Shown: positions 17,314-26,514, numbered from the stretch's first letter. The stretch: DNA of 64,000 bases from Bacteroidales bacterium (GCA_020026355.1 JAHHQP010000008.1:1-64000), one strand, 5' to 3'. Numbers and translations are program-made. Notes: generated by a model not told the origin, from the sequence alone.

Positions 17314-18750
17314 ATGGGAGGCAGCGATTATCTATATTCACGGTTCAAGGCGCTCTTGCCTTTCGAGGTGACAGCGTGTCAGGACCGGATGCTCCGGACC
17401 ATCGGGGAGTTCATCTTTTCCGATGATGATATCCTTGTCGTGAACGGTTATGCCGGTACCGGCAAGACGACTGCCCTGGCGGCCGTCATTTCCGTGATGA
17501 CGGAGCTGAAGAACAAATGTGTCCTCCTTGCTCCGACCGGCCGTTCGGCCAAGGTTCTTTCTTCTTATGCCGGTCAGCCGGCCCAGACCATCCACAAACA
17601 TATCTACCGGCAGAAATCAGTCGGAGGAGACGGCTTCGGGCAATTCAGCCTGAGTCCCAATAAAGACAAGAATACCCTTTACATCGTCGATGAGGTCAGT
17701 CTCATCGGCATCGATACGGGTACTCAGCAGTCGAGTTCCTTCTTCGGTTCCGGCAACCTGCTGGAAGATCTGGTCAGCTATGTGCGTTCGGGGGTGGACT
17801 GCAAGCTCATCCTGGCTGGAGATGCCGCCCAGCTCCCGCCGATCGGACTGGATTGCTCTCCGGCGCTGTCCAAGGACTACATCGCGATGCTGGGAGGCTC
17901 GATCTTCGTCGAACTGACCACGGTCGTCCGTCAGCAGCAGGAATCAGGCATCCTGCACAACGCCACCATTCTCCGTCAGCTCATTTCGGAACTGGATTAC
18001 GGTCCGGGAGTCCTTCCGCTGGATGAACTCTTCCTTGATGTCGAGGGCTTCTCCGACATCGAAAGGATCAACGGGGGAGAGCTGATCGAGAAGATTTCCG
18101 ATGCCTATGGCGAATACGGGGAGGACGAGACCATCATTCTCTGCCGTTCGAACAAAAGGGCCATCCGTTATAATGCCGGCATCCGTTCGACGGTTCAGTT
18201 CAAGGAGGACCGCCTTGTACGGGACGACAAGCTGATGATCGTGAAGAACTGCTATCAGTTCCTCGAAGAGGTCGAAGGCTTGGACTACATTGCCAACGGT
18301 GACATTGCCAAATTGCTCAGGATCAGTCATTTCGAGGATCGTTACGGGCTGCATTTCGCTGATGCCCGGCTTTCTCTTCCAGATTATGGGGATCAGGAGA
18401 TCACCGCCAAGGTCATTCTCGATACGCTCGAGTCGGAGAGCGCTTCATTGACCTATGAACAGTCGAACCAGCTCTATAACGGGGTCAACGACGACTATGC
18501 CTACATCACGACCAAGAAGAAAAGGTATGAGAAGGTGCGTGAGGATAAGTATTACAATGCCCTTCAGCTCAAGTATGCCAACGCGATCACCGGGCACAAG
18601 TCTCAGGGAGGTCAATGGGATTGTGTCTTCATCGACAATCCGTTCTGGCAGCCGGAACTGAACCTCGATGATCTCAAATGGCTGTACACCGCCATCACGC
18701 GTGGGGTAAGGAAAGTCTATCTGGTGAATTTCCGGGACGAGTGCTTCTGA
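17314..18750 (+). CDS. RecD-like superfamily 1 DNA helicase
   Basis: 478 residues. Motif I is NGYAGTGKTTAL near residues 43-54, motif Ia TGRSAKVL, motif II YIVDEVSLI, motif III LAGDAAQLPPI, and the C-terminal UvrD-like part has ITGHKSQGGQWD (motif V region) and LYTAITRG (motif VI). It is shorter than RecD2 and lacks its N-terminal HhH region; the closest functional comparison is the Dda/RecD-type 5'-3' helicases. A role in recombination repair or replication restart is likely but unproven. Start at ATG 17314 is 2 nt after the upstream stop. The gene ends convergent with ffh. Confidence 0.88.
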   Translation: MGGSDYLYSRFKALLPFEVTACQDRMLRTIGEFIFSDDDILVVNGYAGTGKTTALAAVISVMTELKNKCVLLAPTGRSAKVLSSYAGQPAQTIHKHIYRQKSVGGDGFGQFSLSPNKDKNTLYIVDEVSLIGIDTGTQQSSSFFGSGNLLEDLVSYVRSGVDCKLILAGDAAQLPPIGLDCSPALSKDYIAMLGGSIFVELTTVVRQQQESGILHNATILRQLISELDYGPGVLPLDELFLDVEGFSDIERINGGELIEKISDAYGEYGEDETIILCRSNKRAIRYNAGIRSTVQFKEDRLVRDDKLMIVKNCYQFLEEVEGLDYIANGDIAKLLRISHFEDRYGLHFADARLSLPDYGDQEITAKVILDTLESESASLTYEQSNQLYNGVNDDYAYITTKKKRYEKVREDKYYNALQLKYANAITGHKSQGGQWDCVFIDNPFWQPELNLDDLKWLYTAITRGVRKVYLVNFRDECF

Positions 18751-18797
18751 GCCCGTCTCATTGCCTCCGCCCTTACCACGCCATATTACATAGAAAA

Positions 18798-18823
18798 CCG
18801 GATCAAAATTACTTTTGACCCGG
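18798..18823 (-). terminator. Terminator of the lysA-ffh unit
   Basis: Minus-strand stem CCGGGTCAAAA / TTTTGATCCGG with one mismatch and a 4-nt loop, followed by TTTTCT. It lies 28 bp beyond the ffh stop. Confidence 0.6.
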
Positions 18824-18850
18824 CCTCCCTTTATCTCTGTTCTGGAAGAT

Positions 18851-20182
18851 TCAGCGTCTTCTCATGCCACCGCGACGCATCATCTGCTGCATGTTCGCGC
18901 CCATGACGGTCTTCATCATCTTGCGGGTGCCTTCGAACTGCTTGATGAGCTTGTTCACTTCAGCGACGGAAGTTCCTGAACCGTCGGCGATTCTCTTCCT
19001 GCGGCTGCCGTTGATGATCTCCGGATGCTCACGCTCTGCCGGAGTCATAGCCAGGATGATGGCCTCCACGCCTTTGAAGGAATCGTTGTCGATGTCCACA
19101 TCCTTGATGGCTTTACCTACACCAGGAATCATGGAAGCGAGGTCCTTGATGTTTCCCATCTTCTTTACCTGCTGGATCTGATTGTAGAAATCCATGAAGG
19201 TGAACTGGTCCTTGGCCAGCTTCTTCTTGAGTTCGCGGGCCTGTTTCTCGTCGAACTGCTCCTGCGCCTTCTCGACGAGGGAAACGACGTCACCCATGCC
19301 GAGGATACGGTCTGCGATACGGTTCGGGTGGAAGACATCGAGTGCTTCCATCTTTTCACCGGAGCTGACGAACTTGATCGGTTTTCCGACGACGGCACGG
19401 ATGGTCAGCGCGGCACCGCCACGGGTATCACCGTCCATCTTCGTCAATACGACACCGTCATAATCGATGCGGTCGTTGAAGGCTTTTGCGGTCTCCACGG
19501 CATCCTGTCCGGTCATGGCATCGACGACGAACAAGGTTTCGGTCGGATTCACCGCGTCCTTCAAGGCCGAAATCTCATCCATGAGCTGCTGGTCCACAGT
19601 CAGACGACCGGCGGTATCGACGATCACGACGGAATAGCCTTCTGCCTTGGCTTTCTGGATAGCTGCCTTGGCGATCTTGATCGGATCCTTCTCGCCTTCT
19701 TCCGTATAGACCGGCACCTGGATCTGCTCACCGAGTACCTGCAGCTGGTTGATAGCGGCAGGACGGAAGGTATCGCAGGCAGCCAGGAGCACCTTCATGC
19801 CTCTCTTGCTCTTGATGTTGAGGGCCAGCTTTCCGGAGAACGTGGTCTTACCGGAACCGTTCAGACCGGCGACGAGCACGACGGCCGGATTGCCCTTGAT
19901 ATTGATCTCGCTGAATTCACTTCCCATGAGGGCTGCCAGCTCATCGTGGACGATCTTGACGATCATCTGCTGCGGCTTGACGGCAGTGAGCACGTTCTGG
20001 CCGATCGCTTTCTTCTTCACGTCGTCGCAGAAGGTCTTGGCGATCTTGTAGCTGACATCGGCGTCGAGCAGGGCTCTGCGGATGTCTTTCAGCGCTTCGG
20101 AAATGTTGATCTCTGTAATCTTGCCTTCACCTTTGAGTATCTTGAACGATCTCTCCAGTCTTTCACTCAAATTTTCAAACAT
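18851..20182 (-). CDS. ffh: Signal recognition particle protein Ffh
   Basis: 443 residues: N domain (1-~85), GTPase G domain with GLNGSGKTTFSGKLA (G1), VDTAGRL (G3) and TKMDGDTRGG (G4 region), and a methionine-rich M domain ending in MMKTVMGANMQQMMRRGGM, which binds signal sequences and the SRP RNA. It targets inner-membrane proteins to FtsY and the Sec/YidC machinery; yidC lies in the same window but in another unit. The start is 2 nt after the lysA stop, so ffh is co-transcribed with lysA. I did not find the 4.5S RNA gene here. Confidence 0.97.
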   Translation of the reverse strand: MFENLSERLERSFKILKGEGKITEINISEALKDIRRALLDADVSYKIAKTFCDDVKKKAIGQNVLTAVKPQQMIVKIVHDELAALMGSEFSEINIKGNPAVVLVAGLNGSGKTTFSGKLALNIKSKRGMKVLLAACDTFRPAAINQLQVLGEQIQVPVYTEEGEKDPIKIAKAAIQKAKAEGYSVVIVDTAGRLTVDQQLMDEISALKDAVNPTETLFVVDAMTGQDAVETAKAFNDRIDYDGVVLTKMDGDTRGGAALTIRAVVGKPIKFVSSGEKMEALDVFHPNRIADRILGMGDVVSLVEKAQEQFDEKQARELKKKLAKDQFTFMDFYNQIQQVKKMGNIKDLASMIPGVGKAIKDVDIDNDSFKGVEAIILAMTPAEREHPEIINGSRRKRIADGSGTSVAEVNKLIKQFEGTRKMMKTVMGANMQQMMRRGGMRRR

Positions 20183-20184
20183 AA

Positions 20185-21396
20185 CTATAGATTTTCAAAA
20201 TAATCTTTTTTCAGTACGGCCTTCTCCAGTTCGTCGGAATAGACGGTCTGGGCCCAGTCCTTCATGTTGTAGCGGCTGGCCATAACCTGACCGTAGGCTC
20301 CCGCGCTGCGGATGGCCATGAGGTCTCCGCGTACGCTCAGCGGCAGGAATCTGCCGGCTCCCCAGACGTCACTGGATTCGCAGACCGGGCCTACGATGTC
20401 ATAGGCCTGGTTCTCCGGAAAATACGGGCGTTCCTTGGCGGAGAGGTTCTCGATCTTGTGGTAGGCACCGTAGAGGGCCGGACGGATGAGGTCGTTCATG
20501 CCGGCATCCAGAATGAGGAAGTTCTTGGTCTCTCCTCTCTTGACGAAAAGCACTTTCGTCAGCAAGGTGCCGCATTGGGCGACCAGGCATCTTCCCGGCT
20601 CGATGTGCACGGTCTGTCCGGGCTTCCGGCGGATGTTCTCACTGATGGTCCGGAACCATTCCTCGAACGGCGGGATGTCATTGTCGTCAGGATTCTCGTA
20701 GTCCACGCCCAGACCTCCTCCGAGGTCGATGTCATTGACCTGAAGTCCTCTGCGCTCGAATTCCTCCACGATCTCATTGACCCTCTGACATTCCAGCTTG
20801 AAGACATCCTTCACGCGGGTGATCTGGGAGCCGATGTGGAAATGGAGACCGGTGCAGCGGATGTTCCGGCACTTGTGCAGCAGGTCGATCAGGGAATCGA
20901 ACTCATGGTTCGAGATGCCGAACTTGTTCTCGTACAGTCCCGTCGTGACATAGCGGTGGGTATGGGCGTCGATGTTCGGGTTGATGCGGACGGATATGTT
21001 GATCGTCTTCCCGTAGGTTCTGCCCATCTCGTTGAGAACGTAGATTTCCTGGAGTGACTCGCAGTTGAAGGTGCCGATGCCGATTTCCATGGATTCGAAG
21101 ATCTCGTCGTCGGTCTTGCCGACACCGGCATAGACGATCTTTGACGGATCGAAGCCGCAGGAAACGGCATGCTTGACTTCATTGCCGCTGACACAGTCGG
21201 CGCCGATTCCTTTAGAACTGATATAGCTGAGAATCCTCCGGTCGACATTCGCTTTGATGGCATAGTGTACCATGATGTCGTACCTTGCGGAAAGCTCGGC
21301 CATCAGGTCCACACTCCTGTACAGGAGATTCATGTCATAATAGTAGAACGGAGTCTTGATCTTCTCCAACTGCTCTATCTGGCTGATATCAAACAT
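20185..21396 (-). CDS. lysA: Diaminopimelate decarboxylase
   Basis: 403 residues, a fold type III PLP enzyme that makes L-lysine from meso-diaminopimelate. The PLP lysine is in VHYAIKANVD near residues 44-53; the PLP-phosphate glycine loop is LGGGLGVDY; substrate residues lie in EPGRCLVAQCG and in GPVCESSDVWG, the latter holding the catalytic cysteine. Cytoplasmic. Transcribed with ffh; a minus-strand box TATTTTTG sits 61 nt upstream. Confidence 0.95.
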   Translation of the reverse strand: MFDISQIEQLEKIKTPFYYYDMNLLYRSVDLMAELSARYDIMVHYAIKANVDRRILSYISSKGIGADCVSGNEVKHAVSCGFDPSKIVYAGVGKTDDEIFESMEIGIGTFNCESLQEIYVLNEMGRTYGKTINISVRINPNIDAHTHRYVTTGLYENKFGISNHEFDSLIDLLHKCRNIRCTGLHFHIGSQITRVKDVFKLECQRVNEIVEEFERRGLQVNDIDLGGGLGVDYENPDDNDIPPFEEWFRTISENIRRKPGQTVHIEPGRCLVAQCGTLLTKVLFVKRGETKNFLILDAGMNDLIRPALYGAYHKIENLSAKERPYFPENQAYDIVGPVCESSDVWGAGRFLPLSVRGDLMAIRSAGAYGQVMASRYNMKDWAQTVYSDELEKAVLKKDYFENL

Positions 21397-21457
21397 ATTA
21401 ACTGCAATATAATCGGTTCATGGGCGGCTTCCGGTCAAAATTGAAGCCGAACGATTG

Positions 21458-21465
21458 CAAAAATA
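21458..21465 (-). promoter_or_regulatory. Promoter -7 box for lysA-ffh
   Basis: Minus-strand TATTTTTG, 61 nt upstream of the lysA ATG; no clear -33. Confidence 0.45.
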
Positions 21466-21536
21466 CGGAAAAATTCGTTAATTTCGCAGGTCGTATGTGA
21501 CAACTACTGTTAAAACGATATAAAACTTTAGAAAAA

Positions 21537-22511
21537 ATGGAAAAAGGACCTATTTCTAATTTCATTACCCATCATTATCGTCATTTCAACTCTGCAGCTC
21601 TTGTCGATGCTGCAAAGGCTTATGATGAGCACATGAAGAAAGGTGGCAAGATGATGCTTGCCATGGCAGGTGCGATGAGTACCGCAGAACTTGGTTTGTC
21701 TCTGGCTGAGATGATCCGTCAGGACAAGATCCAGATCGTTTCCTGTTCAGCTAACAACCTGGAGGAGGATATCATGAACCTCGTGGCTCACAACCACTAC
21801 TATCGTGTTCCTCATTATAGAGACCTGACTCCGCAGGAGGAGAAGGATCTGCTCAACAATCACATGAACCGTGTGACCGATACCTGTATTCCTGAGGAAG
21901 AGGCATTCCGCCGTCTTGAGGACCACCTCCTCGAGATCTGGAAGGAAATGAAGGCTAAGGGCGAGCGTCTCTTCGCTTACGAGGTCATCTACCGTCTGCT
22001 CCGCAGCGGTGTTCTCGAGCAGTACTACGAGATCGATCCTAAGGACAGCTGGGTACTTGCAGCTTGCGAGAAGAACATTCCTATCGTCGTTCCGGCATGG
22101 GAAGACTGTACTACAGCCAATATCTTCACCGCTCACTGCATCAGAGGCGAGTTCGATCCGCTCATGATCAAGACCGGTGTCGAGACCATGATGTTCCTGA
22201 CCGACTGGTACAAGAAGAATTCCGGCGGACAGGGTGTCGGCTTCTTCCAGATCGGTGGCGGTACAGCAGGTGACTTCCCGATCTGCGTCGTTCCTATGAT
22301 GGAGCAGGATCTCGGTTGGGAAGGTACTCCGCTCTGGGCATACTTCTGCCAGATTTCAGACTGTACGACTTCCTACGGTTCCTATTCAGGTGCCGTTCCG
22401 AACGAGAAGATCACCTGGGGTAAACTTGATATCGACACTCCACGTTTCATCGTCGAGTCCGATGCGACTATCGTAGCTCCGCTCATCTTCTCTTACGTGC
22501 TGGGCTGGTAA
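21537..22511 (+). CDS. Deoxyhypusine synthase-family protein
   Basis: 324 residues, full length for the family. The conserved catalytic-lysine region is present as NEKITWGKLDID, with the lysine at about residue 296, and the NAD-binding parts MAGAMSTAELG and FFQIGGGTAGDFP are clear. In eukaryotes and archaea the family modifies eIF5A using spermidine and NAD, but bacteria lack eIF5A; some bacterial relatives instead make homospermidine or act in polyamine metabolism. The substrate is therefore uncertain. It is a single gene, divergent from lysA and followed by a strong terminator. Most codons are strongly biased, suggesting high expression. Confidence 0.9.
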   Translation: MEKGPISNFITHHYRHFNSAALVDAAKAYDEHMKKGGKMMLAMAGAMSTAELGLSLAEMIRQDKIQIVSCSANNLEEDIMNLVAHNHYYRVPHYRDLTPQEEKDLLNNHMNRVTDTCIPEEEAFRRLEDHLLEIWKEMKAKGERLFAYEVIYRLLRSGVLEQYYEIDPKDSWVLAACEKNIPIVVPAWEDCTTANIFTAHCIRGEFDPLMIKTGVETMMFLTDWYKKNSGGQGVGFFQIGGGTAGDFPICVVPMMEQDLGWEGTPLWAYFCQISDCTTSYGSYSGAVPNEKITWGKLDIDTPRFIVESDATIVAPLIFSYVLGW

Positions 22512-22532
22512 TCCCTTCAGGATAGAAAAGAG

Positions 22533-22572
22533 GGACGGCAACGGGTTCATTTCCGCTGCCGTCCTTTTTTTT
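22533..22572 (+). terminator. Intrinsic terminator after the deoxyhypusine synthase-like gene
   Basis: Stem GGACGGCA (22533-22540) / TGCCGTCC (22557-22564) followed by eight T. Confidence 0.88.
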
Positions 22573-22634
22573 GTCCGGTATCAGAATCTGTCTTTCAGTG
22601 TATCGTTTTCAGAGTCTCGTCCCGTCTGATGGCC

Positions 22635-23504
22635 TCAGTGCATCTCGCGGTGCTGTGAGTGCCGGTAGGCCCGGATGCTGGCTTCCAGCCGGGGATGTTC
22701 CTGTGCCGGAAGAGCCCAGTCCAGGAAGCGTTCGCGGATGTAGTCCGTCGCCTGATCGGAAGGATGGGTCATGTCCTCACTGTAGAAGCGGTAGTCGCGC
22801 AGTTCATCCATCATGATCTCGTAGGCCGGGAAATAGGCGGTCGCTCCCGGCAGTTCACCGTTTTCCACGAGTCGGTCGATGGACAGGAGTAAGGTGCTCT
22901 TGCTCAGCTGATTGCCGTGTGCGCCATCCTTGAAGTGCCGGATCGGGCTGACGGTGAAGACGATTTTCCGATTTCCTGCCAGTTCCTTGATCCGGGTCAA
23001 TGAGGCCGTGGTTTCTTCCAGGCTGAGCCGGAATCGGGAGAATTCCCGGGCATCCCGCTTGAGACAGTTGGAAACGATCTTTCCGCTCGCTTCATGCCGA
23101 TAGCACCAGGCAGTGCCGAGCGTGATGATGAGGTATGTGCTGGACAGGAAGAAGTCATGGGCCTGAGCCAGGGCGTCATTGGCATGAGTCAGAAATCCTT
23201 CTTCGTCCGGACGGGCGAAGGAGGTATGGTGACTGAAAGAACAGGTGAGACCGGATCCGCTGCCCATTCGGACGCAGTCTTCGTGGGTGAAGAGCCTGCC
23301 TTCAGCCAGTCGTTCGAGGCTGTTCAGAAGGGAGATCGGGTTGTAGAGGGTACCGAAGGGATTGACGCAGGTGCTGAAGCCGTAATCTGCGAGTCGACGA
23401 CCGATGCTGTCGGTAAAGCAGCTGCCCAACAGAAGGATGCGGTCCTCGTAGGAAAGGGGAGCCGGGCATTTTTCGTCAAGCACTGGGGTCTGAAGTCTGA
23501 TCAT
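22635..23504 (-). CDS. GSCFA-domain protein
   Basis: 289 residues. The family signature appears as LLLGSCFTDSIGRRL near residue 25, followed by NPFGTLYNPIS. GSCFA proteins belong to the SGNH/GDSL hydrolase superfamily, the S of GSCF being the likely nucleophile; further conserved parts are ITLGTAWCYRH and FTVSPIRHFKDGAHGNQLSK and the C-terminal DDMTHPSDQATDY-type D-x-x-H (DMTHPSD), completing a probable catalytic triad. The natural substrate is unknown, perhaps acyl or acetyl groups on glycans. No signal peptide. I chose ATG 23504 (MIRLQTPVLDE); a farther in-frame ATG at 23582 would overlap the divergent promoter. Confidence 0.9.
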   Translation of the reverse strand: MIRLQTPVLDEKCPAPLSYEDRILLLGSCFTDSIGRRLADYGFSTCVNPFGTLYNPISLLNSLERLAEGRLFTHEDCVRMGSGSGLTCSFSHHTSFARPDEEGFLTHANDALAQAHDFFLSSTYLIITLGTAWCYRHEASGKIVSNCLKRDAREFSRFRLSLEETTASLTRIKELAGNRKIVFTVSPIRHFKDGAHGNQLSKSTLLLSIDRLVENGELPGATAYFPAYEIMMDELRDYRFYSEDMTHPSDQATDYIRERFLDWALPAQEHPRLEASIRAYRHSQHREMH

Positions 23505-23526
23505 GTCTTGTAAGTCTCTATGGATG

Positions 23527-23534
23527 CAAAAGTA
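23527..23534 (-). promoter_or_regulatory. Promoter -7 box for the GSCFA gene
   Basis: Minus-strand TACTTTTG, 22 nt upstream of the ATG at 23504. Confidence 0.5.
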
Positions 23535-23567
23535 CTGAAAATAGATCGGGGCAACAAGTATTTTTAG

Positions 23568-23575
23568 TACCTTTG
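23568..23575 (+). promoter_or_regulatory. Promoter -7 box 5 nt before a start codon
   Basis: TACCTTTG ends 5 nt before the ATG at 23581, predicting a leaderless mRNA for the barrel/nucleotidase unit. Confidence 0.5.
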
Positions 23576-23580
23576 ACTTC

Positions 23581-24753
23581 ATGCAGAAACGAATTTTACG
23601 TAGATGTGCCGCAGTGATTCTTCTGGCGGTGCTTTTCGTGTCTTCTGTCCGGGCGGATGGAGGACAGGAGGGGCGTGAAGATTCCCGTATACGCTTCGCC
23701 TATGATCTGGATTTCGAGATGAAGTTCGACAACAGAGAGTTTGATCCTGGCCGCTTTTCTTCGTCGATGACGATCTTCGGGGTGCGGTTGACTCCGGAGG
23801 TGGGGCTCGAGGTGGCACAGCGCAACGGCTATCGTCACCGGCTCATGGCCGGTGTCGATGTCATGAAGGATTTCGGCGCGTCCTGCAGGCTCAAGGATTT
23901 CTTTCAAGAACATGTCCTGTACTATTCTTTCGGGATGAAGCTGGGAAAGACGGATTTTTCCCTTCATGCCGGCATTTTCCCGAAAAGAGTGTCTGATGGC
24001 AGGTACGACAAGGCTTTCTGCTCGGATTCCCTTCGCTTCTATGACACGAATTTCGAGGGACTCCTGCTACAGTTCAGACGTCCGAAGAGCTATTATGAAC
24101 TTGGGGCGGACTGGTTGGGAAAGATAGGTGCGGACAGTCGGGAGAGGTTCGTGGTCTTCTCTTCGGGTCGTTCAGAGGTCGTGAAATCATTGACCTTAGC
24201 CTATAGCGGCTACATGTATCACTATGCTTGCTCGGGAGTGGCATCCGGGGTGGTGGACAACATTCTTCTTCATCCTTCGTTGACCTTCGATGCGGCGGCC
24301 TTTCTTCCGCTCCAGCGCTTCTCGTTGACGGTAGGTTGGCTTCAGGCCTTCCAGCAGGACCGTAAGTTCGTGGGCAAATATGTCTTTCCGGGAGGCGGAA
24401 AACTGGATCTCGAGCTGCGGAACTGGAATTTCGGCGTGAAGAACAGCCTGTATTACGGAAAGGATCTCATGCCTTATTACAATATGCGCGATGAGTCCGG
24501 TGCCAAATACGGCAGCAGCCTTTATTTCGGTGACCCGTTCTACCGGGTGCGGACGGATGGATCAGGAAGTCCGGCTTTCTACGATTGTCTGGAAGTCTAC
24601 TATCGTCCTCAGATCGGACGATATCTGCAGATCGATGTGAGCGCGATCTTTCATTTCAATGGCGGTGGAGGTTTCCGGCAAGGTTATTCCGGCTGTCAGC
24701 AGATAGTCGGCTTTCGCTTCAATCTTCATGAATTGTTGAAACGTAAAAAATAA
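23581..24753 (+). CDS. Outer-membrane beta-barrel protein, function unknown
   Basis: 390 residues with a cleavable signal peptide (CAAVILLAVLFVSSVRA, cleavage near residue 25). The mature part has regular amphipathic strands with many aromatic residues at strand ends (for example YYSFGMKLGKTDFSLHAGIF and VTVGW-like turns) and ends in a strand followed by KRKK. No named family was recognised; the layout suggests a porin-like outer-membrane barrel. It is followed 5 bp later by the nucleotidase lipoprotein gene, so it may help nucleotides or products cross the outer membrane, but this is inference from position only. Confidence 0.65.
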   Translation: MQKRILRRCAAVILLAVLFVSSVRADGGQEGREDSRIRFAYDLDFEMKFDNREFDPGRFSSSMTIFGVRLTPEVGLEVAQRNGYRHRLMAGVDVMKDFGASCRLKDFFQEHVLYYSFGMKLGKTDFSLHAGIFPKRVSDGRYDKAFCSDSLRFYDTNFEGLLLQFRRPKSYYELGADWLGKIGADSRERFVVFSSGRSEVVKSLTLAYSGYMYHYACSGVASGVVDNILLHPSLTFDAAAFLPLQRFSLTVGWLQAFQQDRKFVGKYVFPGGGKLDLELRNWNFGVKNSLYYGKDLMPYYNMRDESGAKYGSSLYFGDPFYRVRTDGSGSPAFYDCLEVYYRPQIGRYLQIDVSAIFHFNGGGGFRQGYSGCQQIVGFRFNLHELLKRKK

Positions 24754-24758
24754 GTTGT

Positions 24759-26498
24759 ATGAAAAAAATCTTTTTGTTCTTGATTTCCGCTGTCCTGCTG
24801 GCAGGATGTGCAGGAAACAAGTGCCCGGATGGCACCTATACTTTGCAGTTGTTCTCGACGAACGATGTGCACGGGCGCTATTTCGACTCGCTTTATGTCT
24901 CAGACCAGACCAAGGGATCCTTGCTTGCTGTGAATCATTATGTAGACAGCGTGCGCCAGGCGGTCGGTGCGGAGAACGTGATCCTGGTCGATGCGGGAGA
25001 CTGCCTCCAGGGAGACAACGCGTCTTATTATTTCAATTTCGTCGATGATACGACCAGGCACGTCTATGCGCGCATGGTGGAATATATGGGTTATGATGCC
25101 ATCGCGGTCGGGAACCATGACATCGAGACGGGACATCCGGTATATGACCGTATGGTGCGTGACATGAAGGTGCCTTTCCTGGCTGCCAATGCGGTACGCA
25201 CGAACAACGGACAGCCTTATTTCAAAGAGTATGTAACGGTCCGCAAGCATGGACTCAAGGTTGCGATCCTCGGTTTCACGAATCCGAACATGAAGGCTTG
25301 GCTGGCTCCGCACATCTATGAAGGAATGGAATTCAAGTCTCTTCTTCCTTGTGTCCAGGAAACGGTGGATCGTGTGAAGAAACAGGAGAAACCGGATATT
25401 ACGGTCGTGCTGGTTCATTCCGGCACTGGAGAGGGAGACGGCAAGCAGTTTGAAAACCAGGGATTGGACCTGTTCAATACCTTGGAGGGAGTTGATTTCC
25501 TGATCTGTTCCCATGATCATAGTCCTTATGTCGCCAAGAAGGACGATATGGTTCTGATCAATTCCGGCAGTCACTGCCGCAACATCGGTCATGGTATCTT
25601 GACCTTGGAGGTGAAGGATGGAAAGGTCGTTTCCAAGAGCATCGGTGCGGAGAACGTGCCTTTGAACAAGGATCTGGTGGATACGGTCATGCGGGAGCAT
25701 TTCCGTGCGGACTATGAGGCGGTGAAGGCTTTCACGGTCGAGAAGATCGGAACCTTGACGACGGAACTGCGAACCCGCGATTCTTACAAGGGAATGTGCG
25801 ATTATATGAACCTCATCCATACCGTGTCGCTTTCTGCAGCTCCTGCACAGATCTCCATGGCGGCTCCATTGACCTTCGACGGGATGGTAAAGTCCGGCAC
25901 TTTGCTGTACAATGACCTTTTCACGCTCTATCCTTACGAGAACCAGCTTTTCGTCGTGAAGATGAGCGGCAAGGAGGTGAAGGACTATATGGAATATGCT
26001 TATGACGGATGGATCAATACGGTATCTTCCGCAGCGGACCATGTCCTGAAGATCAGACATCAGCCGGATTACCGGACCGGAGTGATGGGCTGGTCCTTCG
26101 AGAGCCGTCCGTACAACTTCGACAGTGTCGGTGGACTGATCTATACGGTCGATGTGACAAAGCCGGCAGGGGAGCGCGTGCAGATCGCTTCTCTCGCTGA
26201 CGGTTCCGTTTTCTCCGAGGAAGCTGAATACAATGTGGCCATGACTTCCTACCGTGCCAGCGGTGGCGGCAAGATCATGACGGAGGGTGCAGGTATCGAT
26301 ACGGCAACCATCGGTGACCGTGTGGTAGCTTACCATAAGGAAATCCGTGATCTGCTTTATGATTTCATCATGGAGCACAAGACCTTGACTCCGGACGTCA
26401 TGGGTGATCCTGCTGTGATCGGTCACTGGTCTTTCGTCCCGGAAGCTATCGCGGCTCCGGCACTGGAAAGGGATATGGAACAGGTCTTCTCCAGGTAG
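24759..26498 (+). CDS. UshA-like 5'-nucleotidase/metallophosphatase lipoprotein
   Basis: 579 residues. Lipoprotein signal with lipobox LLAGC (C17), so it is membrane anchored. The metallophosphatase domain has FSTNDVHGRYF, LVDAGDCLQGD, VGNHDIETGH and ICSHDHSP; the 5'-nucleotidase C-terminal domain follows (APLTFDGMVKSGTLLYNDLF, LYPYENQLFVVKMSG, YRASGGGK). It probably removes phosphate from external nucleotides. This is the fused form of what 12058-13737 encodes as two proteins. It sits in a two-gene unit with the barrel protein and ends at a bidirectional terminator. Confidence 0.93.
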   Translation: MKKIFLFLISAVLLAGCAGNKCPDGTYTLQLFSTNDVHGRYFDSLYVSDQTKGSLLAVNHYVDSVRQAVGAENVILVDAGDCLQGDNASYYFNFVDDTTRHVYARMVEYMGYDAIAVGNHDIETGHPVYDRMVRDMKVPFLAANAVRTNNGQPYFKEYVTVRKHGLKVAILGFTNPNMKAWLAPHIYEGMEFKSLLPCVQETVDRVKKQEKPDITVVLVHSGTGEGDGKQFENQGLDLFNTLEGVDFLICSHDHSPYVAKKDDMVLINSGSHCRNIGHGILTLEVKDGKVVSKSIGAENVPLNKDLVDTVMREHFRADYEAVKAFTVEKIGTLTTELRTRDSYKGMCDYMNLIHTVSLSAAPAQISMAAPLTFDGMVKSGTLLYNDLFTLYPYENQLFVVKMSGKEVKDYMEYAYDGWINTVSSAADHVLKIRHQPDYRTGVMGWSFESRPYNFDSVGGLIYTVDVTKPAGERVQIASLADGSVFSEEAEYNVAMTSYRASGGGKIMTEGAGIDTATIGDRVVAYHKEIRDLLYDFIMEHKTLTPDVMGDPAVIGHWSFVPEAIAAPALERDMEQVFSR

Positions 26499-26514
26499 AA
26501 GAGCAGTCTTCGTA

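Noticed and set aside
18751..18850. SRP (4.5S) RNA gene near ffh
   Set aside because: The gap is too short and lacks the conserved GGAAGCAGCC-type apical motif; it holds only a terminator hairpin.
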